Origin: Cognatishimia sp. WU-CL00825
GTDB taxonomy: Bacteria; Pseudomonadota; Alphaproteobacteria; Rhodobacterales; Rhodobacteraceae
NCBI RefSeq assembly: GCF_040364665.1
Contig: NZ_BAABWX010000001.1
Location: 248,001-312,000, forward strand
DNA length: 64,000 nt
Direction of reading: 5' to 3'
Part shown: positions 9,125-18,366 of the stretch, piece by piece
Position numbering within the stretch: position 1 is the first letter of the stretch
Layout of the letters: every line of letters begins with the position of its first letter
Notes under the pieces: model-generated
Databases searched by the model: none
What the model was told of the DNA's origin: nothing
What the model saw: the letters and a program-made list of their open reading frames with translations, nothing else
Position numbers and translations under genes: made by a program

Positions 9125-9526
9125 TTACTCTGCGGCTTTGTCTGCGGCGGCCTGCGAGGCGATCATTTTCTCACCCCATTTCAGCTGCTCTTTTAGATCT
9201 TCAATCGCTTCGTCCAACTCTTCGCGCTGCTGCTCAAGATCTGCCAGACGTTCTTGGGCAATCTCATAGGTGCGTATCAGCTGGGTCTGCTGTTGGTCGC
9301 CCATGTCATAAAGATCCAGCAACTGGCGGATTTCTTCGAGCGAAAACCCAAAGCGTTTGCCGCGCAATATCAACTTAAGGCGGGCACGGTCGCGCCGGGT
9401 GAAGAGGCGCTTTTGCCCTTCACGTACGGGAAACAACAGTTCCTTTGCCTCATAAAACCGAAGCGTGCGCGGGGTCACGCTATAGCTGTCGCACATCTGG
9501 CGAATGGTCATATAGTCTTCAGTCAT
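9125..9526 (-). CDS. MerR-family regulator of acyl-CoA genes
   Basis: 133 aa. The N-terminal winged helix is [26 protein letters not shown], with arginine-rich wing [15 protein letters not shown]; the C-terminal half (residues ~75-125) is a long coiled coil for dimerisation. There is no cysteine ligand set, so this is not a metal sensor. Such MerR proteins (LiuR-like) control branched-chain or fatty acyl-CoA catabolism in proteobacteria. It lies at the head of the acyl-CoA dehydrogenase gene and has LiuR-like palindromes in its upstream region (9592-9656), which suggests autoregulation and control of the cluster. Confidence 0.9.
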   Translation of the reverse strand: MTEDYMTIRQMCDSYSVTPRTLRFYEAKELLFPVREGQKRLFTRRDRARLKLILRGKRFGFSLEEIRQLLDLYDMGDQQQTQLIRTYEIAQERLADLEQQREELDEAIEDLKEQLKWGEKMIASQAAADKAAE

Positions 9527-9591
9527 TCTAAAAACCTTTTCGGTGTCACTGCCGTTAAGTTGCGAATGTTTCTGAGTCGATACAATACCGG

Positions 9592-9656
9592 TTGACGTTT
9601 ACGTAAGTTAGACGCTGCGTCACTTCGTAGGTTGACGTAACTTCCTTTTACGTAAG
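9592..9656. promoter_or_regulatory. Candidate MerR/LiuR-type operators
   Basis: TTGACGTTTACGTAAG at 9592-9607 is close to the TTTACGTNNACGTAAA-like palindrome I recall for LiuR-type MerR proteins. A second pair of half sites, TTGACGTAA and TTACGTAAG, spans 9632-9656. They lie 66-130 bases upstream of the MerR gene at 9526, in a 254-base stretch with no gene. Confidence 0.55.
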
Positions 9657-9780
9657 GCGGCGTTTTGCGCAATATCCGTTCGTCTGCCCCTGGGTAAAGG
9701 GCAGTTGTTCTGACGTTATCGCGCGGCCACAAGGGGTGCGCGCAGGACCATCATAGGCCACAAATGGCGAGTGGGCAGGC

Positions 9781-10149
9781 TTATTTCAGGCTATTGGAGG
9801 TTTCATTGCGCAGCGTTTCAAGCTCGCGAATGGCATCTTCCAATTGAGAATGCTGACGGCGCAATTCTATCAATTGCTGGTCGGCCATCTCGACAAAGGC
9901 CGCCATCTGGGCTTGGCTGCCTTCGTTTTCATAGATCATCAGCCACTGGCGCAATTCTTCCAGTTTGATCCCAAAAGTGCGACCGCGCATGATCAATGTC
10001 ATGCGGGCGATTTCCCGTGGGCCATAATACCGTGACCGACCTTCGCGATCCGGTTGCAGCAATTCAATGTACTCGTAATACCGCAACGTGCGCGGCGTTA
10101 CTTCAAATTTCGCGCACATTTCCTTGAATGTAAGGCGATCAACCGTCAT
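9781..10149 (-). CDS. Second MerR-family regulator
   Basis: 122 aa, clearly a paralogue of the MerR gene downstream: LTFKEMCAKFEVTPRTLRYYEYIELL in the DNA-binding helix and RYYGPREIARMTLIMRGRTFGIKLEE in the wing. A coiled coil (residues ~75-115) follows. It also lacks metal-binding cysteines. It is divergent from the thioesterase gene at 10251, with a 101-base shared region containing an imperfect palindrome. It could control the thioesterase-MATE operon, the acyl-CoA cluster, or both. Confidence 0.88.
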   Translation of the reverse strand: MTVDRLTFKEMCAKFEVTPRTLRYYEYIELLQPDREGRSRYYGPREIARMTLIMRGRTFGIKLEELRQWLMIYENEGSQAQMAAFVEMADQQLIELRRQHSQLEDAIRELETLRNETSNSLK

Positions 10150-10154
10150 GACTT

Positions 10155-10174
10155 AATTCTCCCTAAGGGGAATT
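10155..10174. promoter_or_regulatory. Inverted repeat in divergent promoter region
   Basis: AATTCTCCC-TA-AGGGGAATT, one mismatch between arms, 5 bases upstream of the MerR start at 10149 and ~75 bases before the thioesterase start. Placement suits an operator repressing both directions; the binding protein is a guess. Confidence 0.35.
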
Positions 10175-10250
10175 TAGGCGCAGTGCGCAGAGAGAGCAAC
10201 AGGTGTTGCCACATAAGACGTAACATCAATTGCAAGTGCAGGTGAAAGTT

Positions 10251-10676
10251 GTGACCGAAGATAAAACCAAAAGAGCTCAACAGTTTATCGAGAACATTCC
10301 CCACGCCAAGGCGCTGGGCATGGAAGTGACTGATATCGGTGATGGCTTTGCCCAGATCGAAATGAATTACGATAAACGGTTTGTCGGCGATCCAGACACC
10401 GGCGTCATTTCTGGCGGCGCGGTTTCGGCCCTGATGGACACCTGTTGCGGGGCCGCCGTCATGAGCCACCCCGACGTGGTGGGCGCAACAGCAACCATTG
10501 ATCTGCGCATTGATTATATGCGCGGTGCCAAGCCGGGCGACCGGATCTGCGCCCGTGCCGAAGTATATCACCTGACACGCAGCGTGGCCTTTGTGCGCGC
10601 CAAAAGCTTTGACAGCGATACAGAAAACCCCGTCGCAACAGCCACAGGTGCCTTTACCGCGGAGAAAAAATCATGA
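10251..10676 (+). CDS. PaaI-family hotdog thioesterase
   Basis: 141 aa if started at the GTG at 10251 (CAGGTGAAA upstream); a TTG 21 bases earlier is possible. Hotdog-fold features: IPHAKALGMEVTDIGDGFAQIEM, then GVISGGAVSALMDTCCGAAV, where an acidic residue (D) near the helix start fits the PaaI/HGG catalytic region, and ATIDLRIDYMRGAKPG. Expected to hydrolyse acyl-CoA thioesters, freeing CoA; it sits opposite the beta-oxidation genes. It overlaps the next gene by ATGA, and both probably form one transcript with the MATE gene. Confidence 0.85.
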   Translation: MTEDKTKRAQQFIENIPHAKALGMEVTDIGDGFAQIEMNYDKRFVGDPDTGVISGGAVSALMDTCCGAAVMSHPDVVGATATIDLRIDYMRGAKPGDRICARAEVYHLTRSVAFVRAKSFDSDTENPVATATGAFTAEKKS

Positions 10677-11182
10677 GCCGTCCTCGTCCTGAACCCGTCC
10701 AGGTGGTCAAGCAACGGCGTGACGCCGTTCTGGGAGCTTTGGTCAGCAACATTCCCTATAGCCAGTTTTTGGGCATCCAGTTTGATCGTCGCGGCGACGA
10801 GCTGACCGCAACCATGTCCTTTGATGACAAGATCATTGGCAACCCGCTGCTGCCGGCCCTGCATGGCGGGGCCACCGCAGCCTTTTTGGAAATTACCGCC
10901 GTGATTGGCCTCAGCTGGGCGCGCCTTTGGGAGGACATGGAAAGCGGCCGGCTTTCGCTTGACGAAATAGAGGCCGGCCACATGCCGCGCCAACCTAAAA
11001 CCATTGATTTCACCATCGACTACCTGCGCTCGGGTCTGCCGCGTGACTCCTATGCACGGGCGCGCGTGAACCGGTCAGGGCGCCGCTATGCTTCGGTGCA
11101 CGTCGAAGCCTGGCAAGACAACCGCAATAAACTGTTTGCCCAGGGCACCGGTCATTTCCTGATGCGGGATGCCAAAACCTGA
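10673..11182 (+). CDS. PaaI-family hotdog thioesterase, second copy
   Basis: 169 aa, paralogous in layout to the preceding gene: NIPYSQFLGIQFDRRGDELTATM, PALHGGATAAFLEITAVIG, and TIDFTIDYLRSGLPRDSYARARV. It is longer because of an insert (~residues 80-105) between the central helix and the next strand. The HGG motif of the family is visible. Starts with ATG overlapping the previous stop. Two tandem non-identical hotdog proteins could form heteromers or split chain-length specificity; both ideas are inference. Confidence 0.85.
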   Translation: MSRPRPEPVQVVKQRRDAVLGALVSNIPYSQFLGIQFDRRGDELTATMSFDDKIIGNPLLPALHGGATAAFLEITAVIGLSWARLWEDMESGRLSLDEIEAGHMPRQPKTIDFTIDYLRSGLPRDSYARARVNRSGRRYASVHVEAWQDNRNKLFAQGTGHFLMRDAKT

Positions 11183-12512
11183 CATGACCGCAGAGCCTCA
11201 ATCCACCAATCCGCAGATCACCCACCGGCGCATCCTTAAGATTGCGCTTCCGGTGGTTTTGTCCAATGCAACCGTGCCGATCTTGGGCGCGGTTGATGTG
11301 GGGGTTGTGGGCCAGTTGGGCGAAGCCGTGCCCATCGGCGCGGTTGCCATGGGGGCGATTATCCTCAGCACCATTTATTGGATATTTGGCTTTCTGCGCA
11401 TGGGCACGGCGGGTTTGGTCGGTCAAGCCGCCGGGGCTGGGGACGCAGCCGAGGTGTCGGCCTTTTTGACCCGTGCCTTGCTGATTGCAGGGGCAGGTGG
11501 GTTGGCGCTGATCTTGTTGCAACCCTTAATCTTCGCCGGGGCCTTTTGGCTGTCGCCCGCCTCGCCAGAGGTCGAGAGTCTGGCCCGCGAATACCTGTTT
11601 ATCCGCATCTGGACCGCCCCTGCGGCCATCGCGGTTTACGCCATCACCGGCTGGTTGGTCGCGATGGAGCGCACCACCGGTGTCTTTTGGGTGCAACTCA
11701 TCATGAACGGGGCCAATATCCTGCTGGATCTGTGGTTTGTGCTGGGGTTGGGCTGGGGCGTGCAGGGCGTCGCCATCGCCACCGTGATTGCCGAGCTTTT
11801 GGGCGCAGGCGTGGGGCTTTACCTTTGCCGTGACGCGTTCCAAAACATAGAATGGCGCAATTGGGCGCGGGTGTTTGATCGGGCCAAATTGATCCGCATG
11901 GGCCTGCTGAACGTCGATATCCTGATCCGCTCTGCGCTTTTGATGGCGATTTTTACCAGCTTTGTTTTTATCGGGGCACGCTTTGGTGATGTGACGCTTG
12001 CCGCCAACGAAGTGCTGATCCAGTTCACCTATATCACCGCCTATGCGATGGATGGGTTTGCCTTTGCCGCCGAAGCCCTGATCGCACGGGCTATTGGCCA
12101 AAAAGACTCGCGCCGTTTGCGCAAATCCGCGCTGATGTGCAGCTTTTGGGGCATGGTCACTTGCGCCTCGATGTCGGTATTTTTCGCGCTGGGCGGCACT
12201 TGGCTGATCGCGGTTATGGCCAAATCGCCCGAGGTTCAAAACACCGCGGCGGTCTATTTGCCGTGGATGATCGTCGCGCCTGTTCTGGGCTGCGCAGCCT
12301 GGATGCTAGATGGTATTTTCATTGGGGCCACCCAGGGCCGCGACATGCGCAATATGATGATCCTCAGCGCCATCATCTATGTGATTGCGGTCCTCACCCT
12401 GACCCCGGCCTTTGGCAATCACGGCCTCTGGGCCGCGCTTGTCATTTCCTTTGTGGTGCGGGGCATCACGCTTGGCGCGCGCTACCCAGCCTTAGAACGT
12501 TCGCTGGCCTAA
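11169..12512 (+). CDS. MATE-family efflux transporter
   Basis: 447 aa with about 12 hydrophobic segments arranged as two homologous halves. The first helix pair (RILKIALPVVLSNATVPILGAVDVGVVGQLG) and FLRMGTAGLVGQAAGAG fit the DinF-type MATE group, which exports cationic compounds in exchange for Na+ or H+. The chosen ATG overlaps the thioesterase by 14 bases; an ATG at 11184 (MTAEPQ) is an equally good start. Its operon position after two thioesterases is unusual, and a substrate cannot be given. Confidence 0.88.
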   Translation: MPKPDMTAEPQSTNPQITHRRILKIALPVVLSNATVPILGAVDVGVVGQLGEAVPIGAVAMGAIILSTIYWIFGFLRMGTAGLVGQAAGAGDAAEVSAFLTRALLIAGAGGLALILLQPLIFAGAFWLSPASPEVESLAREYLFIRIWTAPAAIAVYAITGWLVAMERTTGVFWVQLIMNGANILLDLWFVLGLGWGVQGVAIATVIAELLGAGVGLYLCRDAFQNIEWRNWARVFDRAKLIRMGLLNVDILIRSALLMAIFTSFVFIGARFGDVTLAANEVLIQFTYITAYAMDGFAFAAEALIARAIGQKDSRRLRKSALMCSFWGMVTCASMSVFFALGGTWLIAVMAKSPEVQNTAAVYLPWMIVAPVLGCAAWMLDGIFIGATQGRDMRNMMILSAIIYVIAVLTLTPAFGNHGLWAALVISFVVRGITLGARYPALERSLA

Positions 12513-12847
12513 AGGATGTCCAGAACCGACACTGGCGGCCGCCCCAAACGCGCCTGACCACCGGCAATCACCACCGGGCGCTCTATCAGTTTTGGCACCG
12601 CAACCATGGCCGCAATCAGCTCATCCTCAGAGCTGTCCTTAGAAAGACCATGGTCCTTGAACGCCGCTTCGCCCTTACGGATCAGATCAATCGCCTTGAT
12701 CCCCAACATGCCCAGAACCGCGCGAATTTCTGCCTCGGTCGGGGCATCTTCCAGATACTTGCGGATTGTCACCGGGCCTTTTTCCTCAACCAAAGCCAAA
12801 GTCTCGCGCGATTTTGAACAGCGCGGGTTGTGCCAAATTTCGGTCAT
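12509..12847 (-). CDS. arsC: ArsC-family reductase
   Basis: 112 aa. Catalytic cysteine C10 lies in [19 protein letters not shown], the glutaredoxin-coupled arsenate reductase signature. [17 protein letters not shown] near the end supplies the typical arginine. Reduces arsenate to arsenite with glutathione/glutaredoxin if truly ArsC, but this YfgD-like subgroup is often not linked to arsenic. No ars genes are near. It is the last gene of a DUF952-pyrD-arsC operon, overlapping the pyrD stop by ATGA. Confidence 0.85.
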   Translation of the reverse strand: MTEIWHNPRCSKSRETLALVEEKGPVTIRKYLEDAPTEAEIRAVLGMLGIKAIDLIRKGEAAFKDHGLSKDSSEDELIAAMVAVPKLIERPVVIAGGQARLGRPPVSVLDIL

Positions 12848-13902
12848 AGCCAGTCACTCCGTTTGCTGCCAACAGCATCGGCAACGTTATCAAACCCATC
12901 CTGCGCCAACAGGTCATCCAACCCGCGCGCAATGTCTGCCACCATTGATAGCCCACCATAGACCAGCGCCGTATACAGCTGCACCACCGATGCACCGGCG
13001 CAAATCTTGGCATAGGCTTGCTGGGCATTGGAAATCCCGCCAACCCCCACCAATGGGAGCTTGCCCTCGGTCATCGCAGACAATTGCGCCAGCACACGTG
13101 TTGATTTCTCAAACAAAGGCGCGCCTGACAAGCCGCCCATTTCATCTCTATGAACCGACGCCAACCCAGCGCGATCCAGCGTTGTATTGGTAGCAATGAT
13201 CGCATCCAGCCCGCTGTCCAGCGCGACCTCTGCAATCTCAGCCAATTCCGCCGTGCTTAGGTCCGGCGCGATCTTCAGGAAGACTGGGATCTTTTTGCTC
13301 AGTCCCTCACGCGCTTGCATCACACCGGCCAACAATGCTGACAGCGCGGCCTTGCCCTGCAAATCCCGCAGTTTTTCGGTGTTTGGCGAACTGACGTTCA
13401 CCGTCGCAAAATCCAGATGCGCACCGCAATGGGCCAGAACCTTGGCAAAATCCGCCGCGCGATCCTCAGAATCCTTATTGGCCCCAAGGTTCAGACCAAT
13501 CACCGCATCGCGTGGCCGCTGCGCCAAACGCGCCCCGATGGCTTCCATGCCGTCATTGTTAAATCCAAAGCGATTGATTGCAGCTTGGTCTTCGGTCAGG
13601 CGAAACAGGCGCGGCTTCGGGTTGCCCGGTTGCGCACGTGGCGTCGCGGCCCCAACCTCAAAGAACCCAAATCCAGCACGCGACAAGCCCAACAGGGCCG
13701 TCGCGTTCTTGTCAAACCCTGCGGCCAACCCAACAGGGTTCGGCACATCCAGCCCCGCAAAGGTGGTGCGCAACCGCGGCGAGGTGACCAATCCGGGTGC
13801 TGCTGCCGCCCCCAATTGCAAAGCCTTAATCGCCAAACCATGCGCGGTTTCTGGGTCCACCCGATGCAGCAACGGCATGCCCAATTTTTCCATCAAGTTC
13901 AT
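12844..13902 (-). CDS. pyrD: Dihydroorotate dehydrogenase (quinone), class 2
   Basis: 352 aa. An N-terminal amphipathic helix ([23 protein letters not shown]) marks the membrane-associated class 2 enzymes that pass electrons to ubiquinone. FMN and substrate motifs: [36 protein letters not shown] (catalytic serine in the NVSSPN loop) and [14 protein letters not shown]. It makes orotate in pyrimidine synthesis at the inner membrane. It is translationally coupled by ATGA overlaps to DUF952 upstream and arsC downstream. Confidence 0.95.
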   Translation of the reverse strand: MNLMEKLGMPLLHRVDPETAHGLAIKALQLGAAAAPGLVTSPRLRTTFAGLDVPNPVGLAAGFDKNATALLGLSRAGFGFFEVGAATPRAQPGNPKPRLFRLTEDQAAINRFGFNNDGMEAIGARLAQRPRDAVIGLNLGANKDSEDRAADFAKVLAHCGAHLDFATVNVSSPNTEKLRDLQGKAALSALLAGVMQAREGLSKKIPVFLKIAPDLSTAELAEIAEVALDSGLDAIIATNTTLDRAGLASVHRDEMGGLSGAPLFEKSTRVLAQLSAMTEGKLPLVGVGGISNAQQAYAKICAGASVVQLYTALVYGGLSMVADIARGLDDLLAQDGFDNVADAVGSKRSDWL

Positions 13903-14249
13903 TGCGTCATCTCCTTGGGAAAAATATGTGCGCCGTTTTCAAAGGGCAAGGGTTTGGCCCACAGCACCTCATCCAGCGTCATGGCGCGATACAGATGTGG
14001 AAACTTATCACCACCCCGTGACACCTCCCATTTTAACGCATCCCCCAGCTCATCGCCGTCCAGCGCCAACAGCCAAAGACCGTCCAAACCCGCAAAATGC
14101 TTGGCGGCCGTCTCTGCGGCCTGCGCAGCCGTCGAGAAATGCACAAAGCCATCGGCCAAATCAATCGGTGCACCCAAAGTTTCGCCTTTGGCCTGCAACG
14201 CGGCCCATTCATCGGCCTTAAATATCTTGAAAATCAGCATGCCGCTCAC
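13899..14249 (-). CDS. DUF952 family protein
   Basis: 116 aa. Begins with [24 protein letters not shown] sequence and contains [19 protein letters not shown], the histidine-serine hallmark of DUF952. The family resembles ADP-ribosyltransferase-like or glutathione-S-transferase-associated small proteins, and no reaction is established. First gene of the operon with pyrD (ATGA overlap), an arrangement common in Rhodobacterales. Confidence 0.85.
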   Translation of the reverse strand: MSGMLIFKIFKADEWAALQAKGETLGAPIDLADGFVHFSTAAQAAETAAKHFAGLDGLWLLALDGDELGDALKWEVSRGGDKFPHLYRAMTLDEVLWAKPLPFENGAHIFPKEMTQ

Positions 14250-14404
14250 ATGCCCAGCAATTGCCCATAGGTCAAGCTTTCCGAAGCCGTCATCACGCTG
14301 TTACGCGCAAAACGGTATCAACGGAGCCGTCAATGCAAAGAAATTTTGACTCAAGGGTCAATTCTATGCCCAACTCTACCAGTGACCAGCGAAAGGGGAG
14401 CAAT

Positions 14405-15964
14405 ATGTTTTCGCGATTTTTAACGACTGCCGCGGCTTTAGCCGTCACCACCGGAATGGCCTCTGCCGATTATGCGTTGACCATTCTACACACCAATGAT
14501 TTTCACGCGCGCTTTGAACCGATCAGTCGGTTTGATTCAGGCTGTTCTGCCGACAGCAATGCCGAGGGCAAGTGCTTTGGCGGATCTGCGCGCCTGAAAT
14601 CAGCCGTTGATGCGGCCCGTGCCCAATATGCCAACTCGGTGCTTGTCGATGGGGGTGACCAATTTCAGGGCACATTATTTTATACCTATTACAAGGGTAA
14701 GCTGACCGCCGAGATGATGAACACGCTTGGCTATGATGGCATGACCGTGGGCAACCATGAATTTGACGACGGCCCAGAGGTGCTGCGCGGCTTTATGGAT
14801 GCGGTGAATTTCCCGGTTCTGATGTCCAACGCAGATGTTTCAGCTGAACCAGCCCTTGCTGGGGTTCTGAAAAAATCCACCATCATCGAAAAGGGCGGCG
14901 AAAAGATCGGCATGATCGGCCTGACACCGGAAAACACCGATGAATTGGCCTCGCCCGGCGACAACATCACCTTCACCGGTGCGGTGGGTGCGGTGCAAGC
15001 CGAAGTCGACCGTTTGACCGCCGAAGGTGTGAACAAGATCATCGTGCTATCGCACTCCGGCTACTCTGTTGACCTAAAGGTTGCGGAAATGACAACCGGT
15101 GTTGATGTCATTGTTGGCGGCCACACCAACACCTATCTGTCCAACGTGTCCAGTCGCGCCGAAGGCCCCTATCCAACCGTGGTGGGCGACACGCAAATTG
15201 TCTCGGCCTACGCCTATGGTAAATTCCTGGGCCAGTTGAATGTGGTGTTTGACGACGATGGCGTGGTCAAGTCAGCCTCTGGTGAGCCATTGATCATGGA
15301 TCGCTTCATTTCCGAAGACGATACGGTTAAATCCCGCATCGCCGAAGCCGCAAAGCCGCTTGATGAAATCCGCAACAAAGTTGTGGCGGAAACCGCAAGT
15401 GAAATCATCGGCGTGCGCGAAGAGTGCCGCGCCGTGGAATGCGCCATGGGCAATCTGATTGCTGATGCGATGCTGGATCGGGTCAAAGACCAAGGCGTAG
15501 AAATCGCGATCCAGAACGGCGGTGGGATTCGCGCCTCTATCGACGCGGGTGCGGTGACCATGGGCGAAGTCTATACCGTGTTGCCATTCCAAAACACATT
15601 GTCCACCTTTCAGGTCACTGGCGCGACAATGATCGCTGCGTTGGAAAATGGTGTGTCCCAAGTCGAAGAGGGCGCAGGACGCTTCCCACAAGTTGCGGGC
15701 ATGACCTTTGCGTTTGATCTGGCTAAGCCAGCTGGCGAACGGGTCTCTGACGTGATGGTAGGGGGTGCCGCGATCGACGTGAACAAGGTCTATAACGTTG
15801 TGTCCAACAACTATGTGCGCAACGGTGGCGATGGCTACAAAATGTTCAAAGATGCGATGAACGCCTATGACTTTGGCCCGGATTTGGCCGAGGTAACAGC
15901 CGATTTCATTGCCAAGAACGCCCCCTATGCACCCTATAAAGATGGGCGTATTACCCAAAAATAA
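14405..15964 (+). CDS. Exported bifunctional metallophosphatase/5'-nucleotidase
   Basis: 519 aa from the ATG at 14405, chosen because AAAGGGGAG lies 6 bases upstream and the protein then begins with a clean signal peptide (MFSRFLTTAAALAVTTGMASA). The N-terminal metallophosphoesterase domain has LTILHTNDFHARFEP, GDQFQGT, GNHEFDDGPE and GGHTNTYL metal-ligand motifs. The C-terminal 5'-nucleotidase domain has IQNGGGIRASIDAGAVTMGE and SNNYVRNGGDGY. It should release phosphate and nucleosides from extracellular nucleotides in the periplasm, a phosphorus-scavenging role. Followed by a strong terminator. Confidence 0.94.
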   Translation: MFSRFLTTAAALAVTTGMASADYALTILHTNDFHARFEPISRFDSGCSADSNAEGKCFGGSARLKSAVDAARAQYANSVLVDGGDQFQGTLFYTYYKGKLTAEMMNTLGYDGMTVGNHEFDDGPEVLRGFMDAVNFPVLMSNADVSAEPALAGVLKKSTIIEKGGEKIGMIGLTPENTDELASPGDNITFTGAVGAVQAEVDRLTAEGVNKIIVLSHSGYSVDLKVAEMTTGVDVIVGGHTNTYLSNVSSRAEGPYPTVVGDTQIVSAYAYGKFLGQLNVVFDDDGVVKSASGEPLIMDRFISEDDTVKSRIAEAAKPLDEIRNKVVAETASEIIGVREECRAVECAMGNLIADAMLDRVKDQGVEIAIQNGGGIRASIDAGAVTMGEVYTVLPFQNTLSTFQVTGATMIAALENGVSQVEEGAGRFPQVAGMTFAFDLAKPAGERVSDVMVGGAAIDVNKVYNVVSNNYVRNGGDGYKMFKDAMNAYDFGPDLAEVTADFIAKNAPYAPYKDGRITQK

Positions 15965-15991
15965 ACTGATTTACAGTTTGACCTCCCTAAG

Positions 15992-16020
15992 CCCGGCAAA
16001 GAAATTTGCCGGGTTTTCTT
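15992..16020 (+). terminator. Intrinsic terminator after 5'-nucleotidase
   Basis: CCCGGCAAA-GAAA-TTTGCCGGG stem-loop followed by TTTTCTT, 27 bases after the stop. Confidence 0.92.
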
Positions 16021-16127
16021 ATGCTTAGATGGTGCCGCTAACCTTTCTCGGATTCAGATCTTGCAAAATGAAGCAATTGTCACATAATTAATGACAGTCG
16101 ATATAATTTAGCAATTGGAACCCCGTT

Positions 16128-16661
16128 ATGAAAGTCTCTCGCAGCCTCACAATAAACGCCTCACCCGATGTCATCTGGTCTAAACTGGTCGATGACTTTG
16201 TGCCCCTGCACGAATGGATGGCCGCCATCAAATCCTCGACCGCACGTCCAGGTCCAGCCCTTCCCGGTGCCCCCGCCGCCGGGCGCGACGCCGCCATCGG
16301 CCCAGGTGCACCGGGCACAATTATGGAAGAGGTCTTCACCCATCTGGATCGCAGCAAAAACCTGATCGAATTTGAAACAGTGCTCAATGCGCCAAATTTC
16401 AATCCCATCAAAGGTTGGTCAAACCGCATCACGCTGACGCCACAGGGCGAGGCAACTTTGGTGACATGGTCGATTGTCGTGCAACTGCGTTTGATGGGGC
16501 ATGTGATGCGCTTTCCGATTAAGAAAAGCCTGCGGGCTGGGTTCCTGCGCAGCCTTCAAGAAGTTGCTCACATCATAGAAACCGGTCAGCCGCATCCACG
16601 TAAAGCCAAAAGTTTTGCCAGCGAGGCGGCGAATGCCACCTTGGCAACTGCTGCGAGCTAA
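16128..16661 (+). CDS. SRPBCC-family protein
   Basis: 177 aa. Starts MKVSRSLTINASPDVIWSKLVDDFVPLHEWM, the first strand and helix of the START/SRPBCC (polyketide cyclase-like) hydrophobic-pocket fold, and ends with the long helix RFPIKKSLRAGFLRSLQEVAHIIE. Such proteins bind lipids, polyketides or other apolar ligands; the reaction, if any, is unknown. The middle carries an Ala/Pro/Gly-rich insert (PGPALPGAPAAGRDAAIGPGAPG). The next gene, a TetR regulator, begins about 34 bases after its stop, so they may be co-transcribed. Confidence 0.8.
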   Translation: MKVSRSLTINASPDVIWSKLVDDFVPLHEWMAAIKSSTARPGPALPGAPAAGRDAAIGPGAPGTIMEEVFTHLDRSKNLIEFETVLNAPNFNPIKGWSNRITLTPQGEATLVTWSIVVQLRLMGHVMRFPIKKSLRAGFLRSLQEVAHIIETGQPHPRKAKSFASEAANATLATAAS

Positions 16662-16695
16662 GGTTTTATGCGCGGAAACAATTTTGGATGATGTT

Positions 16696-17292
16696 GTGAC
16701 CCAAGACGCCAAATCCCGCTTGCTGGCAGCAGGTACCAAACTGATCGCCGAACAGGGTTTGGCCGGGGCGTCGGTTCGCGATATCTGCGCCCAAGCCGGG
16801 GTCGGGCGCAACATGATCCATCACTATTTTGGCTCCAAGGATGGTCTGTTTCAGGCCATCTTAGATGCCTTCTCCTCTGATGGCTTTGCCCCCGCGATCC
16901 GTACCATCGCCACCCCCGCCCAAAGCGCCGAAGAGTTCCGCATCAAAATGCAGCTTTTGCTGACAGAAACCCTCGAAGTGCTGGTCGCCAACAGCCGCGT
17001 TTTCCGCATCATGACGCGCGAACAATCTGCCTTTCTGCCACTCAAACCCTACCGCGGCGCATTGCTCAATTTCCTGAATCAGGCCAAACAAAGCGGTTTC
17101 ATCCGCGAGACAATTGCCGTCGACATGATCGCCGGCGTTCTGCTGGACCGTTTGGGCAATCAGGTGCTCTATGCGCTGATGCTGGGCGACAACAAAACCC
17201 AGAACGTCATCCTCGACCCTGTCTATCGTCAGGACTGGATCAAAACCAACGCCGACATTCTGATTTTTGGCTTTGCCAAGCAGACAGGCTGA
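16696..17292 (+). CDS. TetR-family transcriptional regulator
   Basis: About 198 aa from GTG at 16696 (GGATG 5 bases upstream); TTG at 16684 is an alternative. The HTH is AGASVRDICAQAGVGRNMIHHYFGSKDGLFQAIL, standard for TetR. The C-terminal ligand domain is helical (SAEEFRIKMQLLLTETLEVL...). It lies directly behind the SRPBCC gene and convergent with the pirin gene two bases away. It may control the SRPBCC gene or genes responding to an apolar ligand; the ligand is not predictable. Confidence 0.85.
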   Translation: MTQDAKSRLLAAGTKLIAEQGLAGASVRDICAQAGVGRNMIHHYFGSKDGLFQAILDAFSSDGFAPAIRTIATPAQSAEEFRIKMQLLLTETLEVLVANSRVFRIMTREQSAFLPLKPYRGALLNFLNQAKQSGFIRETIAVDMIAGVLLDRLGNQVLYALMLGDNKTQNVILDPVYRQDWIKTNADILIFGFAKQTG

Positions 17293-17293
17293 C

Positions 17294-18244
17294 TCAGTCT
17301 CCCTTTGGCAGCTTGATCTTCATGCGTTCCATGTCATCAGTGATCGGGATGAATTCATCCGTATCTCCGGGGGGCAATTGAAACGGCCCGCGCGCCCAAT
17401 CTGCCGCTTTCCACGCCACTTTCGCCGCCTCGATTTTTTCTGCCGACGACGAGACAAAATTCCACCAAATATAGCGCGGCCCATTTAACGTCGCGCCCCC
17501 CAAAGCCATCAAACGCGCCCCACTGGCTCCCGCTTTGATCGACAGCTTATCGCCCGGGCGAAACACCATCATTTGCCCCGCCTCAAACGTGTCGCCCGCC
17601 ACTTCAATCGAGCCCTGCAATATATACAGCCCACGATCTTCGTGATTATCAGGCAAAGGCAATTGCGCCCCGGCTTGCAAGACAACATCGGCATAGAAAA
17701 TCTCTGACTGCATTGTCACCGGCGCGGCTTCCCCCCAACCCGTGCCCAAAATCAACCGAACCGAGGCACCGCCATCTTCGATAAACGGCAAGGCCTCCTT
17801 TTTGTGATGCTCAAAATCCGGAGCCAAGTCCTCTTTGTCCTCAGGCAATGCCACCCAGGTCTGAATGCCAGCCAAGCTGTGCGGCGCAGCCCGCGTTGCC
17901 TCAGATGTGCGTTCCGAATGGGTCACTCCGCGCCCCGCTAACATCCAATTGACCTCGCCGGGGTAGATCATCTGTTGCGTGCCCAGACTGTCGCGATGTT
18001 CAAATTCGCCCTGATACAGATAGGTGACCGTGCCCAGGCCGATATGGGGATGCGGGCGCACATCAATGCCTTGGGCTGTGATAAATTCCGCAGGTCCCAT
18101 TTGGTCAAAAAACACAAACGGTCCCACCATTTGCCGTTGGGGCGAGGGCAGAGCACGCCGCACTTCAAAACCGCCCAGATCGCGTGCACGTGGCACAATC
18201 AGTGTTTCAATCACATCGTCGGTTTGATTTGGGTTCCAGCTCAT
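17294..18244 (-). CDS. Pirin family protein
   Basis: 316 aa, two cupin barrels. Metal-binding residues are in RPHPHIGLGTVTYLYQGEFEHRDS (two His plus a third His further on) and in GRGVTHSERTSE (His and Glu), matching the Fe site of human pirin and YhhW. The C-terminal barrel has GAQLPLPDNHEDRGLYILQG. Some pirins are quercetin dioxygenases, others redox-responsive regulators; no evidence here chooses between them. Its stop lies one base beyond the TetR stop, with the two genes convergent. Confidence 0.92.
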   Translation of the reverse strand: MSWNPNQTDDVIETLIVPRARDLGGFEVRRALPSPQRQMVGPFVFFDQMGPAEFITAQGIDVRPHPHIGLGTVTYLYQGEFEHRDSLGTQQMIYPGEVNWMLAGRGVTHSERTSEATRAAPHSLAGIQTWVALPEDKEDLAPDFEHHKKEALPFIEDGGASVRLILGTGWGEAAPVTMQSEIFYADVVLQAGAQLPLPDNHEDRGLYILQGSIEVAGDTFEAGQMMVFRPGDKLSIKAGASGARLMALGGATLNGPRYIWWNFVSSSAEKIEAAKVAWKAADWARGPFQLPPGDTDEFIPITDDMERMKIKLPKGD

Positions 18245-18366
18245 GGCACTTCCTTTCCGCTGTCTGCTTTAACTTATCGCGAAACCGCGCTTTTCCAACT
18301 CTGCAGCGATGCACGCGACCTGCGCGGCTCTTCACAGACGGGGTTTCAACCGCTAAAACAGCGCCC

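Noticed and set aside
13187..14349. Long plus-strand open frames opposite pyrD and DUF952.
   Set aside because: Complement shadows of well-recognised minus-strand genes; no ribosome site or family.
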